Shown: positions 1 through 10,479 of the stretch, in pieces
Layout of the letters: each line of letters begins with the position of its first letter
Position numbering within the stretch: the stretch's first letter is position 1
NCBI GenBank assembly: GCA_011037195.1
Contig: JAAEAF010002730.1
Span: forward strand, 1-64,000
DNA: 64,000 nucleotides
Direction: 5' to 3'
Origin: Triatoma infestans
Lineage: Eukaryota > Arthropoda > Insecta > Hemiptera > Reduviidae
Notes under the pieces: model-generated
The model's database searches: none
Seen by the model: only the letters and a program-made list of their open reading frames with translations
What the model was told of the DNA's origin: nothing
Translations under genes and position numbers: made by a program

Positions 1-153
1 GAATGTTTGCTGTATAGATAGAAGCTGTCTGAGAAACGCATCCTGAAGATGGGCGAAAGCCCGAAACCGGTCGATGACCACTAAATAAAGCAGGCTACAC
101 GGAAAATGTCTCTGATGCTTTCCAGCTTTGCGGAACCAACCACCACACAACAT
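1..153 (+). repeat. X-family foldback, right part
   Basis: Non-coding repeat. It shares the block GCATCCTGAAGATGGGCGAA, followed by CCCGAAACC, GTCGATGACCAC and GGAAAATGTCTCTGATG, with 43,380-43,459, and keeps the distal end (CTTTCCAGCTTTGCGGAACC, then AACCACCAC) that the 43-kb copy has lost. That distal end is the inverse complement of the left arm at 43,240-43,280, so the complete family has arms of roughly 75-80 bp. The left part lies outside the window. It directly abuts the F element. Confidence 0.7.
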
Positions 154-660
154 AAACATTATAACATCTGGTATTTTAACCGTCGTAGCATGCATTTTGA
201 TTATGTTCCTGACCGTATTTCGGATTTTTCATCCATCTGCAGATTCTTCTTCTTATCCTTTCTTTCCCCGATTAAAATACAGATTATTTGCATGATATAT
301 TTTTAAAATCTCCTACCGTATCATAATTAAAAATACCTTTACAAACAAATACCACCAAATTTCTCTCAACATATTCATAATGTAATTTAAACCTAAATTA
401 ATATCTTTAAAATAAACATGATAAATAATAACGCACACATTTGATATCCTCTATTATTTATTTTAATATCATCTCCAATTTGCTGTTTGCTGCCAAACCT
501 TCTTACATATCAATTTACTTACATATTTTCTTGTATTAACCCTGCTTGTATTTCATATGTATTTTATTACTTGTACAAGCTTTTGACTGCCCATAAACTT
601 TGCATTGTATTTCTTTAAAATTTACCTATTTTTATTAGTACAATTTATTCCTGAAATAAC

Positions 661-677
661 TTATCCCCCCCCCCCCT
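661..677. repeat. poly-C tract
   Basis: Run of cytosines in otherwise AT-rich DNA. The paralogous position in the F copy near 58,528 reads CGTCTCCTC instead, so the run is an expansion in this copy. Confidence 0.8.
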
Positions 678-773
678 AATAAAAATGACTTGATAAAGCA
701 CTTACTTAACAACATTATTAAAATTTAGTTATAAAGTATTCTTCAAAACGTGTTATTTATTATACACTATTTT

Positions 774-1186
774 TGGTACTAGTATAGTGTGCGCTCTACC
801 GTCATGATTCTGGTATGTGTGCGCTCTACAGTCATGATTTTGCTATAGTGTGCGCTCTACCATCATGATTCTGGTTTAGTATGCACTATCGACAAAAATT
901 AAAATTTAAACTATTATTTTCAAAACATTTATTTTCAGATTGTACTTTACTTATGGTCACCTCTCATGATGGATGGTAAGCGCACGAAAATAGATCAGTG
1001 ATCCACTTATTTTCGAGTTTGATCGGCTAAGGGTTTATTTTTTTTATCAACGGGTGGTACGGGGGAGGGGCTTCCGTAGAAGAGGTTACTGAATATCTTA
1101 CTCTAGTAAGGATATACTATAGTAGAGCACATGTTTTATACAGTAGATATCAACAGGGTTGGTAGAGCGCACACTATACCGGCACC
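774..1186. mobile_element. 413-bp unclassified inverted-repeat element
   Basis: GTATAGTGTGCGCTCTACC at 782-800 is repeated exactly in inverse complement at 1161-1179, close to the two ends (outer bases TGGTACTA and CCGGCACC). CTATTTT flanks both sides (767-773 and 1187-1193), consistent with a 7-bp target duplication. The related F copy at about 58,640 lacks this segment and reads straight through, giving an empty site. From the left repeat a unit of about 30 bp (GTGCGCTCTACCGTCATGAT core) is repeated three and a fraction times to about 888. There is no reading frame of note, so it is non-autonomous. The superfamily is not clear. Confidence 0.75.
782..888 (+). repeat. tandem repeat, ~30-bp unit x3.3
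   Basis: Units begin near 782, 813, 842 and 873. Each has GTGCGCTCTAC followed by TCATGATT; the last is partial and diverged. The array starts at the inverted repeat of the 413-bp element and so extends its terminus. This is a pattern seen in some non-autonomous DNA transposons with tandem subterminal motifs. Confidence 0.8.
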
Positions 1187-1535
1187 CTATTTTATAATGT
1201 CTGATCATAATTTCTAATAATTCCACTTCGTCATGAAACACACACACATAATAACATAACCTTATAACCTCCCCACATATATACAACCAACAAGTGTGAG
1301 TGTAGTAACAGAAACATTGTTGAAGTGAACTCTCTACACAAACTTGGTGTGAATTTGCTCTGACGATGAAAATCCGAAACTCGGGTGATCCGGATGATTC
1401 CGGTTAGGAACATAATCAATATGCATGCTACGACGGATAAAATACCAGATCTTATCCAGCATTGCGGACCCACCCACATTTTCAATAAACATTATAACGT
1501 GGCGATTTTTTAAGAAACTTTTGTGATTGTTTTAT

Positions 1536-1582
1536 TTAGAATAAGAGAACGTCGTGTGACAATTCACACCAGATGTTTTTTG
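1536..1582 (+). repeat. R-family tail fragment
   Basis: GAATAAGAGAACGTCGTGTG followed by ATTCACACCAGATG matches the R terminus (GGAGTAAGAGAAAGTTGTGT, then TTTCACACCAGATT) with scattered changes. Only the last ~45 bp of an R copy is left. Confidence 0.55.
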
Positions 1583-2447
1583 CTCCTTCCAAAAATTATT
1601 CAGTTAGGATACTGGAAACTCAAAGACTTTAATCGTAGAATACTTAATTGTAATTTAAATTGTGTGAAATAAATATTGAAAGTCTATTCAAACATTTTCC
1701 TTCACTCCTGTCAGAATAGCACAATTAAATCTTTCCTTCTGCGTTAATAAATGTATAATAAATAAAAATAGACTCAAGCAGCAGCTTTTAGTATTTTTTA
1801 ACATCATTGGGTTTCTGTGAGGGATAAAGCAGAACATACTTGGTTTATATGGGGTTAAAGTAAATCCATCTTACTTTATATCCAGTTCAGATAGAAAGGT
1901 TTCCTTTTGTTTTATAGTATTCTCACTTAAACGAACAATTTTCAAAGATGGGCAGAATTTTTTACAGTCCGTATGTAGCTTTTAATGCATTGCATTGTAA
2001 CTGTATTTTTAAAAGAACATTAATAGAAGACTAGAAAGCATGGAAAATTTAGCATACAAGCATGCAATTTTTTTTTAAATTTTTAACTGTATTATTGATA
2101 TTATTATGACATGTATAATGTAATAATAGCCTTTATTAATTCAATTATACAATAAAATATAATACTAAGTAATACTATTAAGACATACATACTCTTGGTC
2201 TACCGACCGTCAGAGGTTAATTGCCTTAGACACAGACAAACTAAAAAATAAATAATGTAAACAAAAATGCAAATATAACTTAAAGTAAGTGTAAATAAGT
2301 AAAATATAAACATATCGATATAAAAGTAAACAGTGCATACTACAAAGGAGATAATAAAATATTAACACAAACAACCATCTTTTGGAAATGAAATAAACTT
2401 TGACAAAACCAATAATAAATAAATCATCATATCATATCAGCTCTTAA
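1583..2447. other. AT-rich stretch, nothing recognised
   Basis: No reading frame, inverted repeat or known family was recognised. The block around 2,195-2,225 (GGTCTACCGACCGTCAGAGG) is less AT-rich than its surroundings, but I could not place it. Confidence 0.6.
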
Positions 2448-2459
2448 TCTTCTTTTTTT

Positions 2460-3530
2460 TTTATATATATATATAATTAAATTCACACACCAAACTACAC
2501 CTGTACTGCCAGGCGTTTACAAAATTTAACTAATTGTGTATAGTTTTTTCCATTTAGCAGTTCTATAAATTCGTTATAATTTCAAAATTCTTTTTTAAAA
2601 TTTATCGCACTGAATTCTTTTAGTATGGGATATAAAGAAATAATATGAAATACATCCTCATTTCTATTTTCTAAATTACATAAAGAACACAGTTTTGAGC
2701 TACAACTGAATGAGTAGTTATTTAAATAAAGAAGTTCTCCTCTGCATTTTATAACCCATCCTATTGAGACGGAATCTAGATTACTATTAACAAAATCTAA
2801 TTGATTATTTTAAACCTTTATACAAAGTATGGTGAACACTTTTTCGGGCAATTAAGTTGTAATCATTAATTAATTTAGTTTTAACTTTGCTTATTATATT
2901 GCGGAATTTAATGTTTTTATTTAGTAATTCTTCCATTGGAATATTATATGTTGAACAGAATTTTTACCAATCTTTATATATAAATATTTTTTTATCTATG
3001 ATTTCTCTGATTAGAATATGGGGATATCTATCTGATGGTAAGACATCTGTTTAGGTAATTTAAATGTAGTCTAACTGTGTATAAAAAAGTGGGCATCACG
3101 TTTGTCTCTAAGTATTATAGAATATAGTCCGGGGTGTAACCTGGAAGATGGAAAATTTTTTTAAGAAAATATTTTAGTAACATTTCCATAATAAATATAA
3201 CAAATGATTGCTCTGGACACAGCATTGTAGAGTTGAATTTTGAGCAGAATGATACATTTTTATTCAATAATATTCTCTTAAATGTATTAAGAGCAAATTA
3301 CCTTTTATACTCTTTTCCCTAAAATATTCCTCTACGGATAGACTGGACGTTATGGTTATTCCCAGATACTTATACTTGTTTACTACCTCAATTTTCTCCT
3401 GATTATACCACCAGACCTCGTGTTTCGCTAGACGGGCGGCCCCCATTTCTAAATACCACATAACCTTCGATTTCTCGTAAATTCTACAATGAACAGTATT
3501 TTTCAAATGATGACATCATTGCTTGCAAAG
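2460..3530 (-). pseudogene. LINE reverse transcriptase C-terminal relic
   Basis: Decayed 3' part of a non-LTR retrotransposon read right to left. The clearest open segment (3264-3506) contains RLAKHEVWWYN, EKIEVVNKYKYLGITI and LSVEEYFREKSIKGNL, typical of the region just C-terminal to the RT fingers/palm (KYLG box). Further downstream on the same strand, in shifted frames, come HNIPMEELLNK-like text and a cysteine cluster CSLCNLENRNEDVFHI (about 2,640-2,690), the zinc-knuckle-like C-terminus common in insect LINEs, ending with ELLNGKNYTQLVKFCKR near 2,500. The catalytic YADD part is absent, so it is 5'-truncated. The tail is TA-rich. Clade not assigned. Confidence 0.8.
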
Positions 3531-3739
3531 AAATTATGACATGTATAATTGATGCCTATATACCTCGATAACTTAGTTGTGACATTTAAACGGTTGTTAA
3601 GATCCGCCCATTGCCAAAGCCATCTAGTAGCTGTGACGTCATTTAACTCCGCCCACAGGTTATCCAACTAAATTGTCGAACTCTGTTTCACCTGATAAAG
3701 CTTGTAAGGCAATTTAAATTTTAATATAACTGACAGGTC

Positions 3740-4460
3740 CAACATACCTCACTAGAAACTTTTCAAATAAAAGTTATAGGATTTTCATTTGTGCAGTGAG
3801 CATTCGAAGTTCAAAGAAAAATCGTTGTAGCTGTTTTCTTTTCAAAAAATCCCCCCCCCCCCTTAAGAAAACCCTCAAAAACCAATTTTTTTTCTCGAAA
3901 ATTTTCATAATTTATTTACTTTTTCTGAAATTGTACATGTTATGAGGTTTTCTGGTTTGTGAAAAAAATCATGTTTCCCGTTTAACCAATTTTTTTCAAA
4001 TTTACAATTCTGGCAATGCTTCTAATGGATGCACCATAAATTGTATAGAAATTTAGAGGAAACCTTAACGTTACTGGCCCTCAGAAATTCCCAAAAATAA
4101 ATTTTTTTAGCGGGACAAATATTAACCTTTACCGTAGCTGGGTAGGTAAGTGAAGAGTGCGCCAATAACATAGAATCAATCCATTATATCTGAAATTTAA
4201 TTCCACAAAAATATTTTCAAATAGAAGTGACAGGTTTATAGATTGTGCAGTTACTATTTCATGTTTCAAGAAAAATTTCAGAGGCACACTTGATTAGGGG
4301 AAAAAAATGTAAAAAAAAAAGGTTTGTGCTGGAAATTAGTCTATGTATTTTTGTGGCGCGGTTTCCTGTAATAATGCCTCAAAATAGGAAAAATTGCCGA
4401 AAGTTTTAAGATGATATTCAGCTTAGACATCACAATAGGCATCCGCCACTTATATATCAT
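3740..4460 (-). repeat. highly diverged R-family copy
   Basis: Carries R-like phrases in minus orientation (CTTTTCAAATAAAAGTTATA, AGAAAAATCGTTGTAGCTG, and ATTTTCAAATAGAAGTGACA later), plus poly-C and poly-A runs. No ends are preserved. Assignment rests on short shared phrases only. Confidence 0.4.
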
Positions 4461-5602
4461 ATATCAGTCAAACAAATATTATTCAGAACTATCAATTTTT
4501 GAAAGCTAAAATAAAAAAAAAGTTTCTATTTAATGAGTGGCTTTTCATTTATATCTCGTTACTAAAACGAACGATCTCGTTCGAAAACGTTACTAAACTG
4601 CATCCTCTATTTTTGATATAAGTACAAAACATAAACAAATCTGTTTAAATATTTTAAATATTCCAGTCTGCTTTGTCTGAAAATTTAATAAGTTCTTATA
4701 TTTCGATATTTTGTGCAGCTTTTTTTCGTTATAAACTATAATACGCTACCAATATTAAGGATATAAAATTTTTAAAGCGTTATAAAGATTACAAGATGGC
4801 AAAAAAGGGGCGTGAAACAATTTTTATTCTTATTATCCACTTCTAAACTAGCCAGCTAAAGCTCGATATTATAAGAGGGTCATTCAGTAAGTAACGAGAG
4901 AAATCGCTGTAGCTCAGAAACGGCTTGTTTAATCAATACAATAGTTTCAGTGCGTCAAGTTGGCATTCTTGAACTTAGTTTCTCATCAGCTGTTCGAGAA
5001 TATTTGGTAAGAGCATAACCTCAAATATATTCAGTTAACAATGGCGAGTCAGCTCAAGCATTGCACCTCGGAAGAACAACGCTCAGTGATTAGATTTTTA
5101 GTTGCAGAGGGTATCAAAGGTAGTGAAAACCAAGAAAGAATGTTGAAAGTGTACGGGAATAATTGTTTGAACCGTTGTTCGAACGTTTACAAATGAGTAG
5201 AACAGTTTAAAGGTAGCCGTGTAAATGTCTGTGACGAGCAATGAAGTGGGACGACGAGTCATACTTACAGTATTCTGGGATTCGCAGAGGTCTATTTATT
5301 GTGACTATCTTGAAGATCAATGAACCATTAACAGCCAGTATTACAGTGATATGCTCAAAAAACAATGTAAGGCCTGCCATTCGGACGATACGTCGTGGAC
5401 TGTTGACTAAAGATGTGATTTTGCTTCATGACAACGCGCGCCCACACACAGCACAGTTAACTCAAGAAACAACTTCAAAAAGTGGGGTGGGAAATACTTC
5501 CACATCTCCCCTATAGCTTCGATCTCTTCCCATCGAACTTCCATTTGTTTGGACTGCCTTAAAGAGGCTCTACATGGGAAACATTTTTTTATTAACGAAG
5601 TA

Positions 5603-6605
5603 GGCCGACAAGTGCCTTGTAAAGTAATTCTCTATGCGGACGACACTACTCTAGTGACAAGAAGTAATGAAACAAAAGCTAGCCTTGAATATTGCACAGG
5701 ATAACCTGAAACAGCTCAAAACATGGATCGCGAAAAATGAATTAATCTTAAATGAAGAAAAAAAACATTCACTAAAGAATTTACGATTAAACGTCAAGAA
5801 AAAAGTACAAGTACTAATTTCCTTGGAATCATACTTGACTCAAGTATATCACGGAAAAATCATATTAGTGAATTAAATAGTAAACTATCAAAAGTTATCT
5901 AACTGTTGCGAAGTCTAAAAGACGAATTACGGGCTGAGACGTTAAGAACTGCGTACTTTGGTTTATTCCACTCCAAACTGTCTTATGGGATAGTACTATG
6001 GGGAGGAGCGCCTGACGCTGTAACCACATTCAGACTGCAAAAGAAGGCAATAAGAATCATTTATAGAAAGCAACCAAGAGATAGTTGTAGAAAATTGTTC
6101 CAGACTCACAAAATAATGACACTGACCTCATTGTATATTTTTAAGTGTCTGGTTAATCTAAAAGGAAAGAAAAATATGGAATGTAGAGGAGATAAACACT
6201 CTTACAATATTAGAAATAAAAATAATCTACACTTACCAGTGAGAAGATTGGCGAAGTCGGAGTTAGCTCCAAGTGCGATGAGTGTAAGATTGTTTAACAA
6301 ACTGCCGAGGGAAATAATCGGTCTAAAAACTGAACCATTTAAGAAAACGTTAAAACATTTCTTTAAGGAAAACAGTTTTTATAAAATAAATGAGTTTCTG
6401 GAAGAGAAGTGGGCGCTGGGACACTTCAAGATAGACTAAATACAGTGTTGGATAGTGTTTATTTTCTCGTGAGAACAAAGTGCAAACATCAGAGCAAGGA
6501 CTATTTGAACTAGCAAACTTATTGTTTATTATGTAATTTTGACGTACCTTATGTTACTTGTTATGTAATTTATTTAGGTAAAATAAAAATAATAATAATA
6601 ATAAT
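5603..6605 (+). mobile_element. 5'-truncated LINE inserted in mariner
   Basis: Non-LTR retrotransposon 3' portion. It begins abruptly inside RT (VILYADDTTLVTRSNE near 5,630) and ends with an (AAT)n tail at about 6,585-6,604. Flanking mariner sequence reads AACGAAG on the left (5,594-5,600) and AATGAAG just after the tail (6,607-6,613), a short imperfect target duplication. The mariner reading frame resumes after the tail, which shows that the LINE is the younger insertion. Confidence 0.85.
5620..6439 (+). pseudogene. LINE reverse transcriptase (YADD to C-terminus), broken
   Basis: The RT catalytic motif YADD is present at about 5,635, followed by a frame-disrupted thumb segment (FLGIILDSSISRKNHI near 5,820-5,870). 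A clean open stretch at 5906-6439 (177 codons) then covers SYGIVLWGGAPDAVTTFRL, LQKKAIRIIYRKQPRDSC, and the C-terminal signature IRNKNNLHLPVRRLAKSEL and VRLFNKLPREI, typical of jockey/CR1-type LINEs in arthropods. Stops at about 5,720 and 5,875 break it from the catalytic part, and the endonuclease is missing. The ATG at 5,906 is internal and not a real start. Confidence 0.85.
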
Positions 6606-6830
6606 CCAATGAAGAAGTTAAAAATCGGGTGTAAAAGTGGCTTGGAGTTCAACCCAAAGAATTTTATACCAGAGGCATACACAAATTAAAACAACGATGG
6701 GACAAGTCTATAAATGTTGCTGGGGATTATGTTGAAAATTATCCCAAATAAGTAGCCAATTGAAGTATTGATTAAATAAATCGTTTTTTGAGCTATAGCG
6801 ATTTGTCTCTTTACTAATTTGATTGTCCCG

Positions 6831-7370
6831 TAATTTGTTTGACTTTGTCCAAACCTAGGATTGTAGTCCATACTGCTGATTATCTTTCGGACTTCTCCCA
6901 AAATAGTTATTTTATTTAGTCAACAATTGTAAACATTTGTTGGAGTTTACTTAAACTTCATTCCTATCCAAACACGTCACTGTATATCATAATCATAAAC
7001 AAAATTCCATGTAGTTTTATTTATATCACTGTTGTTTACTGCAATCTTATATCAGTAATACTTGTATTCCCCTTGGGAAGGAGATGGACTTTAGCATTAG
7101 ATTGTGTCATTTCCTTATATATAAAACATACTCTTGTAAGATATGCATGAACGTAATGTTATGTATGTATTTATATTCCGACATTTTATTGCCATTTCCT
7201 GCTGGTAGTAGATGTCTGTTTGATGTGTTCCCAACATCAAAACATTACATATGAAAACGTAAAATATGAAAGAGAATATAAAAACATGTACAACATTGTT
7301 ACATTCTATGAATATATAATCGTAAAATGGGGATTTGTAATTTTGTATATTGAATTTATTATTTTGCAAA
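6831..7370. other. unassigned AT-rich DNA
   Basis: Sequence after the mariner right end. The open frame at 7115-7588 on the minus strand (157 codons) is made of low-complexity AT-rich codons and runs into an R head fragment, so I do not treat it as a gene. Confidence 0.5.
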
Positions 7371-7371
7371 A

Positions 7372-7592
7372 TATATATTACTTTCTCTAACTTGTAGCAA
7401 AAGAAAATATTGCGATCGTTACAAAGTTTCAAAATTGAGTTTTCACCGGAAATACATGATTTGAGATCCCCTATATCCTCCTCTATATAAAAAAAATATA
7501 TATATTTTAAGAAATGGATTTTTATGGTATGCGCTTGAACAAAATAACTCAAAACTGGGTATTCAGTGTTCAGGAAATACCTCCACATTATG
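7372..7592 (+). repeat. R-family head fragment, diverged
   Basis: ATTACTTTCTCTAACTTGTA, ATTGCGATCGTTACAAAG and GAGTTTTCACCGGAAATACA follow the order of the R head. It is cut off about 200 bp in, before the microsatellite. It lies just upstream of a longer R copy in the same orientation. Confidence 0.65.
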
Positions 7593-8470
7593 TCACGAAC
7601 GTTTCAGACTTTATTAATCAACTGGTTGTGTGATTTTGCTGAATGGTTTTTTCTTTCAGTTTTTTGCCGTTACAACGTTTTTTTTTTTTTATTTTCTCTT
7701 ACTCCTAGCAAGAGGAAGTATTGTAATCGTGTCAAATTTTGGATATTCAGTTTTTACCGGAAATATCCGTTTTGAGGTCCTCTGAGTCCAAAAAAGTGGT
7801 TTTCAGAAAATGGGCTGTGTGTGTGTGTGTATATATATATATAGATATGTGAACATTATAGCTCAAAAACGAAAAATCGTAGAAAGTTCAAACTTGATAT
7901 TTCGTTTAGGTATCATCATGGGATCAGACAGTGTTACCTGTCAAAATTCCTCAACCGAAACTACCTTTTTTACTGAACGGTTTTTATCACTTTTCTGCAA
8001 TTTTCCCAAAAATGGCTCCAACGATTTCCTTTAAACTTATTAATATCAACTATATATACTACAAAGTTCTACAATTTTTATTTGAAACATTTCTCCGGAT
8101 GAATGCATTTAAGGGCACTGTTGGTGGTTGGGTGGGGTTAGCTTTACCATTAAAGTGCTATTTCAGTTTATTAAACATTTAAATAATATTAATTAGAATT
8201 AAGTATCATTTTGAAATTCCCAGTTTGATGAAAATCGAATGACCTGATGTGCGTTTATACTGTGTTTTTCAGTTATCTGCTACTTTTTCTCTAAAATGAC
8301 TCCAACAATTAACCAACTAAGCAATCATGTATGTGAATTACACATATAAAGAGCTAGAACTTTTATTTAAAACCTTTCTCAGGGTAAACTCTTTTAACGG
8401 GCCTTTTGGGGTAGGAGTATGGTTATGTTTTACTCTAAAGTGCTATCGTAATTGATTATACAATTCTACC

Positions 8471-8500
8471 ATCTAGGCAAAAATTAATTAGAAATAAATT
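8471..8500 (+). repeat. direct repeat flanking the hAT relic (left)
   Basis: ATCTAGGCAAAAATTAATTA plus GAAATAAATT. It is repeated with few changes at 9519-9547. The sequence is normal R monomer text, so R was duplicated over about 30 bp at the insertion. Confidence 0.8.
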
Positions 8501-9400
8501 AAGTGCGTGTTCTCATTCGAGATTTAATATGCTTCATTTGACGAAAAAGCTGTTCACACCTGCCAGTGTTTCCAAATAGCGAAATCATCGACAAACCATG
8601 TTTGTAAAATGCAGGATATTTCTCCTTGTCCAAATATGTTTTATAAAACTCCTCCAAACCAACCTGAATAAATTTCTCCTTCAACTGGGTGTCACAGCAC
8701 ATTTCACAATGTTCCATTTGTAAAATTCCTGGCAATAAAGTAACGTCTACGGAGAATGGTGTTGCAAATACAGCAAAAAGCACACGATGCTTTTTAAAAT
8801 CTTGAAATCGGTTTTCAAATTCCAAGTTCAAGTCGGATATTAACAAAGCGTATTTATCCGCCGCCATTTGTGTGACGTCTGGCTGCAACGACAATGTAGG
8901 AAAGTGAGTGAAGATTTTTGTCCTTAACTGTTGTTCCCAAAGTCCAAGTTTCATTTGGAATGCGGAAATAAGATCATACATGTTATTAATTAGTAGATCT
9001 TTCCCTTGTAGCCGAGTATTAACCACATCTAGATGGCTAACTATATCGACCAGAAATGCAAAGTCGCTAACCCACTCCTTGTCTTCAAATTCTGGAATAC
9101 TTTTTGACTTGCTTGTATTTTCTTCCTTCAAATCAAACACTCTTTTCAACATTTTGGCACGGCTCAGCCATCTTACTTCTGCATAAAATGTAACGTCATT
9201 ATACTGTAAATCCAAAGACTTGAGAAACTCTTGAAACTGACGGTGATTCAACCCTTTCGACTTAATAAAGTTCACTGTTTTGATGACCACCTTCATGACA
9301 TGATCCATTTTAAGGGACTTTGCACATAAATTCATAGAAGAAATTGTCACGATAGTTGAATCATATGTACTGAGATACTTTCTTATATGAAATATGATAC
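8499..9400 (-). pseudogene. hAT transposase relic (GTF2IRD2/ZBED-like)
   Basis: Open frame of 327 codons. The first ~55 residues after the nominal ATG at 9,482 are not family-like. From about residue 52 it reads LCAKSLKMDHVMKVVIKTVN, FIKSKGLNHRQFQEFLKSLD, EVRWLSRAKMLKRVFDLKEE, then FLVDIVSHLDVVNTRLQGKD, and ends ISLFGNTGRCEQLFRQMKHI, KSRMRTRT. This is the catalytic-domain/insertion and start of the C-terminal dimerisation block of hAT transposases of the GTF2IRD2/ZBED group. RW in EVRWLSR is characteristic. The DNA-binding BED finger, the first catalytic Asp region and the final ~30 residues are absent. It has stayed open over a long stretch, so it may be younger than its neighbours. Confidence 0.85.
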
Positions 9401-9518
9401 GAACTACGCACATTGGAATGTTCTTTTGGTGGTTTGTGTACATTAAAAGAAAAAAATGTGTGCAATGCTTCGCGGGCCACAAATAGACACCCAGCGGGCC
9501 GCGGGTTGGCCACCCATG
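8501..9518 (-). mobile_element. hAT transposon relic inside R
   Basis: Minus strand. Its upstream end carries CATGGGTGGCCAACCCGCGG (9,499-9,518 inverse complement), a terminus typical of hAT elements of the CAGGGGTGGCCAACC kind. The other end stops within the coding region at 8,501, so the 3' hAT terminus is missing. It is bounded by a 29-30-bp duplication of R sequence instead of the 8 bp expected for hAT, so this copy was probably not placed by a simple hAT transposition. Confidence 0.8.
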
Positions 9519-9547
9519 ATCTAGACGAAATTAATTAGAAATAAATT
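9519..9547 (+). repeat. direct repeat flanking the hAT relic (right)
   Basis: ATCTAGACGAAATTAATTAG plus AAATAAATT, the second copy of the 8471-8500 segment. Confidence 0.8.
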
Positions 9548-9989
9548 GATTACCAAAATTCCGTGTTTAAAGAAAATTAGTAAACCGGAAGTGCGTTTTT
9601 ACTGAATAATTTTTTAATTTGTCCAGATTTTCTCTATAAAAACAAATTTGATATTCTAACTATAAAATTTTGTCAATTACACTTTTGAAAACTGGAGTAA
9701 GCGAAAGTTTTGAGCGTTTCACACCAGATTTTTTATACTTTGTGTACTATATACTCATTATTTGGATTATTTTGCCAGGAAAATGGATTTTTTAACGGTT
9801 CTAGGAAAACAGTAGCATTAAATTTTTCTCTAAAGTATCACTTCAATTTAATGTATGGTTTAATGTTTCAATTAATAGTGATTAATAGTGATATTTGTTC
9901 AGTTATAGTGTTCCAAAGGAAAGGAAAATGTTAAAGTGGTATTCGAAAAAATTCTATAAAAACTCTATATAACACTAAATTCTGTAAAC

Positions 9990-10460
9990 TAGTATTTCTT
10001 CAAATGTGGATTATTATATAACTTTTAATGTATATTAAATTTATATAAGCGATAGACCGCACATGAAACTGAAGCGGTACTTTAGTGAAAAGTTTAGCGC
10101 CTAATGGTCTCCCAGAACCACCCACATAAATCAATTTCCCCAGGGAAATGTTTCAAATAAAAATGATAGATATTCATATATATGTAAATCGTACACGAAT
10201 TTGAAAGAAAATCGTTCTTTGGAGCTGGTTTTGAATAAATCGCGTAAAACTAAAAAAAAAAAAAAGCTGTAATATCGTACTTCCGGTTGATGGATTTTGC
10301 CCGAAACTTTCGAGAAACAGATTCGATGGTCGTATCAAAACCGAAAATAGTAAGTTTGTACTTGTTGCGATTTTTTTTCGTTTTTTGAGATATTTTGTTC
10401 AAAAACACAGACAAAATTTACATAAATACGAAAACAAACACACACACATATATATATATG
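9990..10460 (-). repeat. R-family head half, diverged
   Basis: Minus orientation. Includes GGGAAATGTTTCAAATAAAA, TACTTCCGGTTGATGGATTT, and TTTTTTGAGATATTTTGTTC next to a CA/TA microsatellite at 10,440-10,459. It lacks both ends. Confidence 0.6.
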
Positions 10461-10479
10461 AAAGCAACAAGGACTTCAC

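Larger units (their letters stand above)
152..1498. mobile_element. F-family foldback element, split by a 413-bp insertion
   Basis: Copy of the F foldback family. The left end starts inside the family sequence (ATAACATCTGGTATTTTA, CGTCGTAGCATGCA, ATGTTCCTGACCG). The right end carries the inverse complement (GCATGCTACGACGGATAAAA, CCAGATCTTATCCAGCATTG). The 14-bp string ATAAACATTATAAC occurs at 152-165 and again at 1485-1498. This may be a target duplication, although its last five bases also belong to F. Between 690 and 1,240 it parallels 58,540-58,690 except for the inserted element at 774-1186. No coding capacity is seen. The short reading frames here are chance. Confidence 0.7.
5041..6727 (+). 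pseudogene. mariner transposase, broken
   Basis: DDD-type transposase relic. It opens with ATG and MASQLKHCTSEEQRSVIRFL, a usual mariner start (helix-turn-helix domain), and meets a stop near 5,192. A later frame (5241-5516) holds DVILLHDNARPHTAQL, containing the second catalytic aspartate and HDN..PHT motif, followed in another frame by HLPYSFDLFPSNFHLFG, corresponding to the YSPDLAPSDFHLF block; the catalytic Asp position there reads Phe-Asp/Phe-Pro and is damaged. After the LINE the C-terminus resumes as KWLGVQPKEFYTRGI and RWDKSINVAGDYVENY then stop. Several stops, frameshifts and an internal deletion make it inactive. Confidence 0.85.
4874..6830 (+). mobile_element. mariner-like element interrupted by a LINE
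   Basis: Terminal inverted repeats of more than 50 bp: the left end (GTCATTCAGTAAGTAACGAG, then AAATCGCTGTAGCTC) matches the inverse complement of 6,780-6,830 (AAATCGCTATAGCTC, with a diverged outer part). TA flanks both ends (4,872-4,873 and 6,831-6,832), as for Tc1/mariner. The transposase occupies 5,041-5,600 and resumes at 6,606-6,727. The LINE at 5,603-6,605 sits between. Without it the element is only about 950 bp, so mariner sequence has also been lost from the middle. Confidence 0.85.
7679..9735 (+). mobile_element. R-family copy, split by a hAT relic
   Basis: Head at 7,691 (ATTTTCTCTTACTCCTAG), CACCGGAAATATCCG-type block, (TG)n(TA)n at 7,817-7,845, GGTATCATCATGGGATC at 7,909, monomer one from about 8,000 (CCAAAAATGGCTCCAACGAT), monomer two from about 8,290, then the hAT at 8,501-9,518, then the last part of the copy to the tail GAGTAAGCGAAAGTT and TTTCACACCAGATTTTTT at 9,735. 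No gene is encoded. Apparent short frames occur because the repeat text happens to read open. Confidence 0.85.

Noticed and set aside
782..888. Possible CRISPR-like array
   Set aside because: Units are directly adjacent with no unique spacers, in a eukaryotic transposon end.
3600..3665. TGACGTCA with nearby CCGCCC boxes as a host promoter
   Set aside because: CRE- and Sp1-like words occur, but there is no TATA box, open frame or CpG island nearby; chance occurrence cannot be excluded.
7115..7588. 157-codon open frame on the minus strand
   Set aside because: Low-complexity AT-driven residues, and it ends inside an R head fragment.
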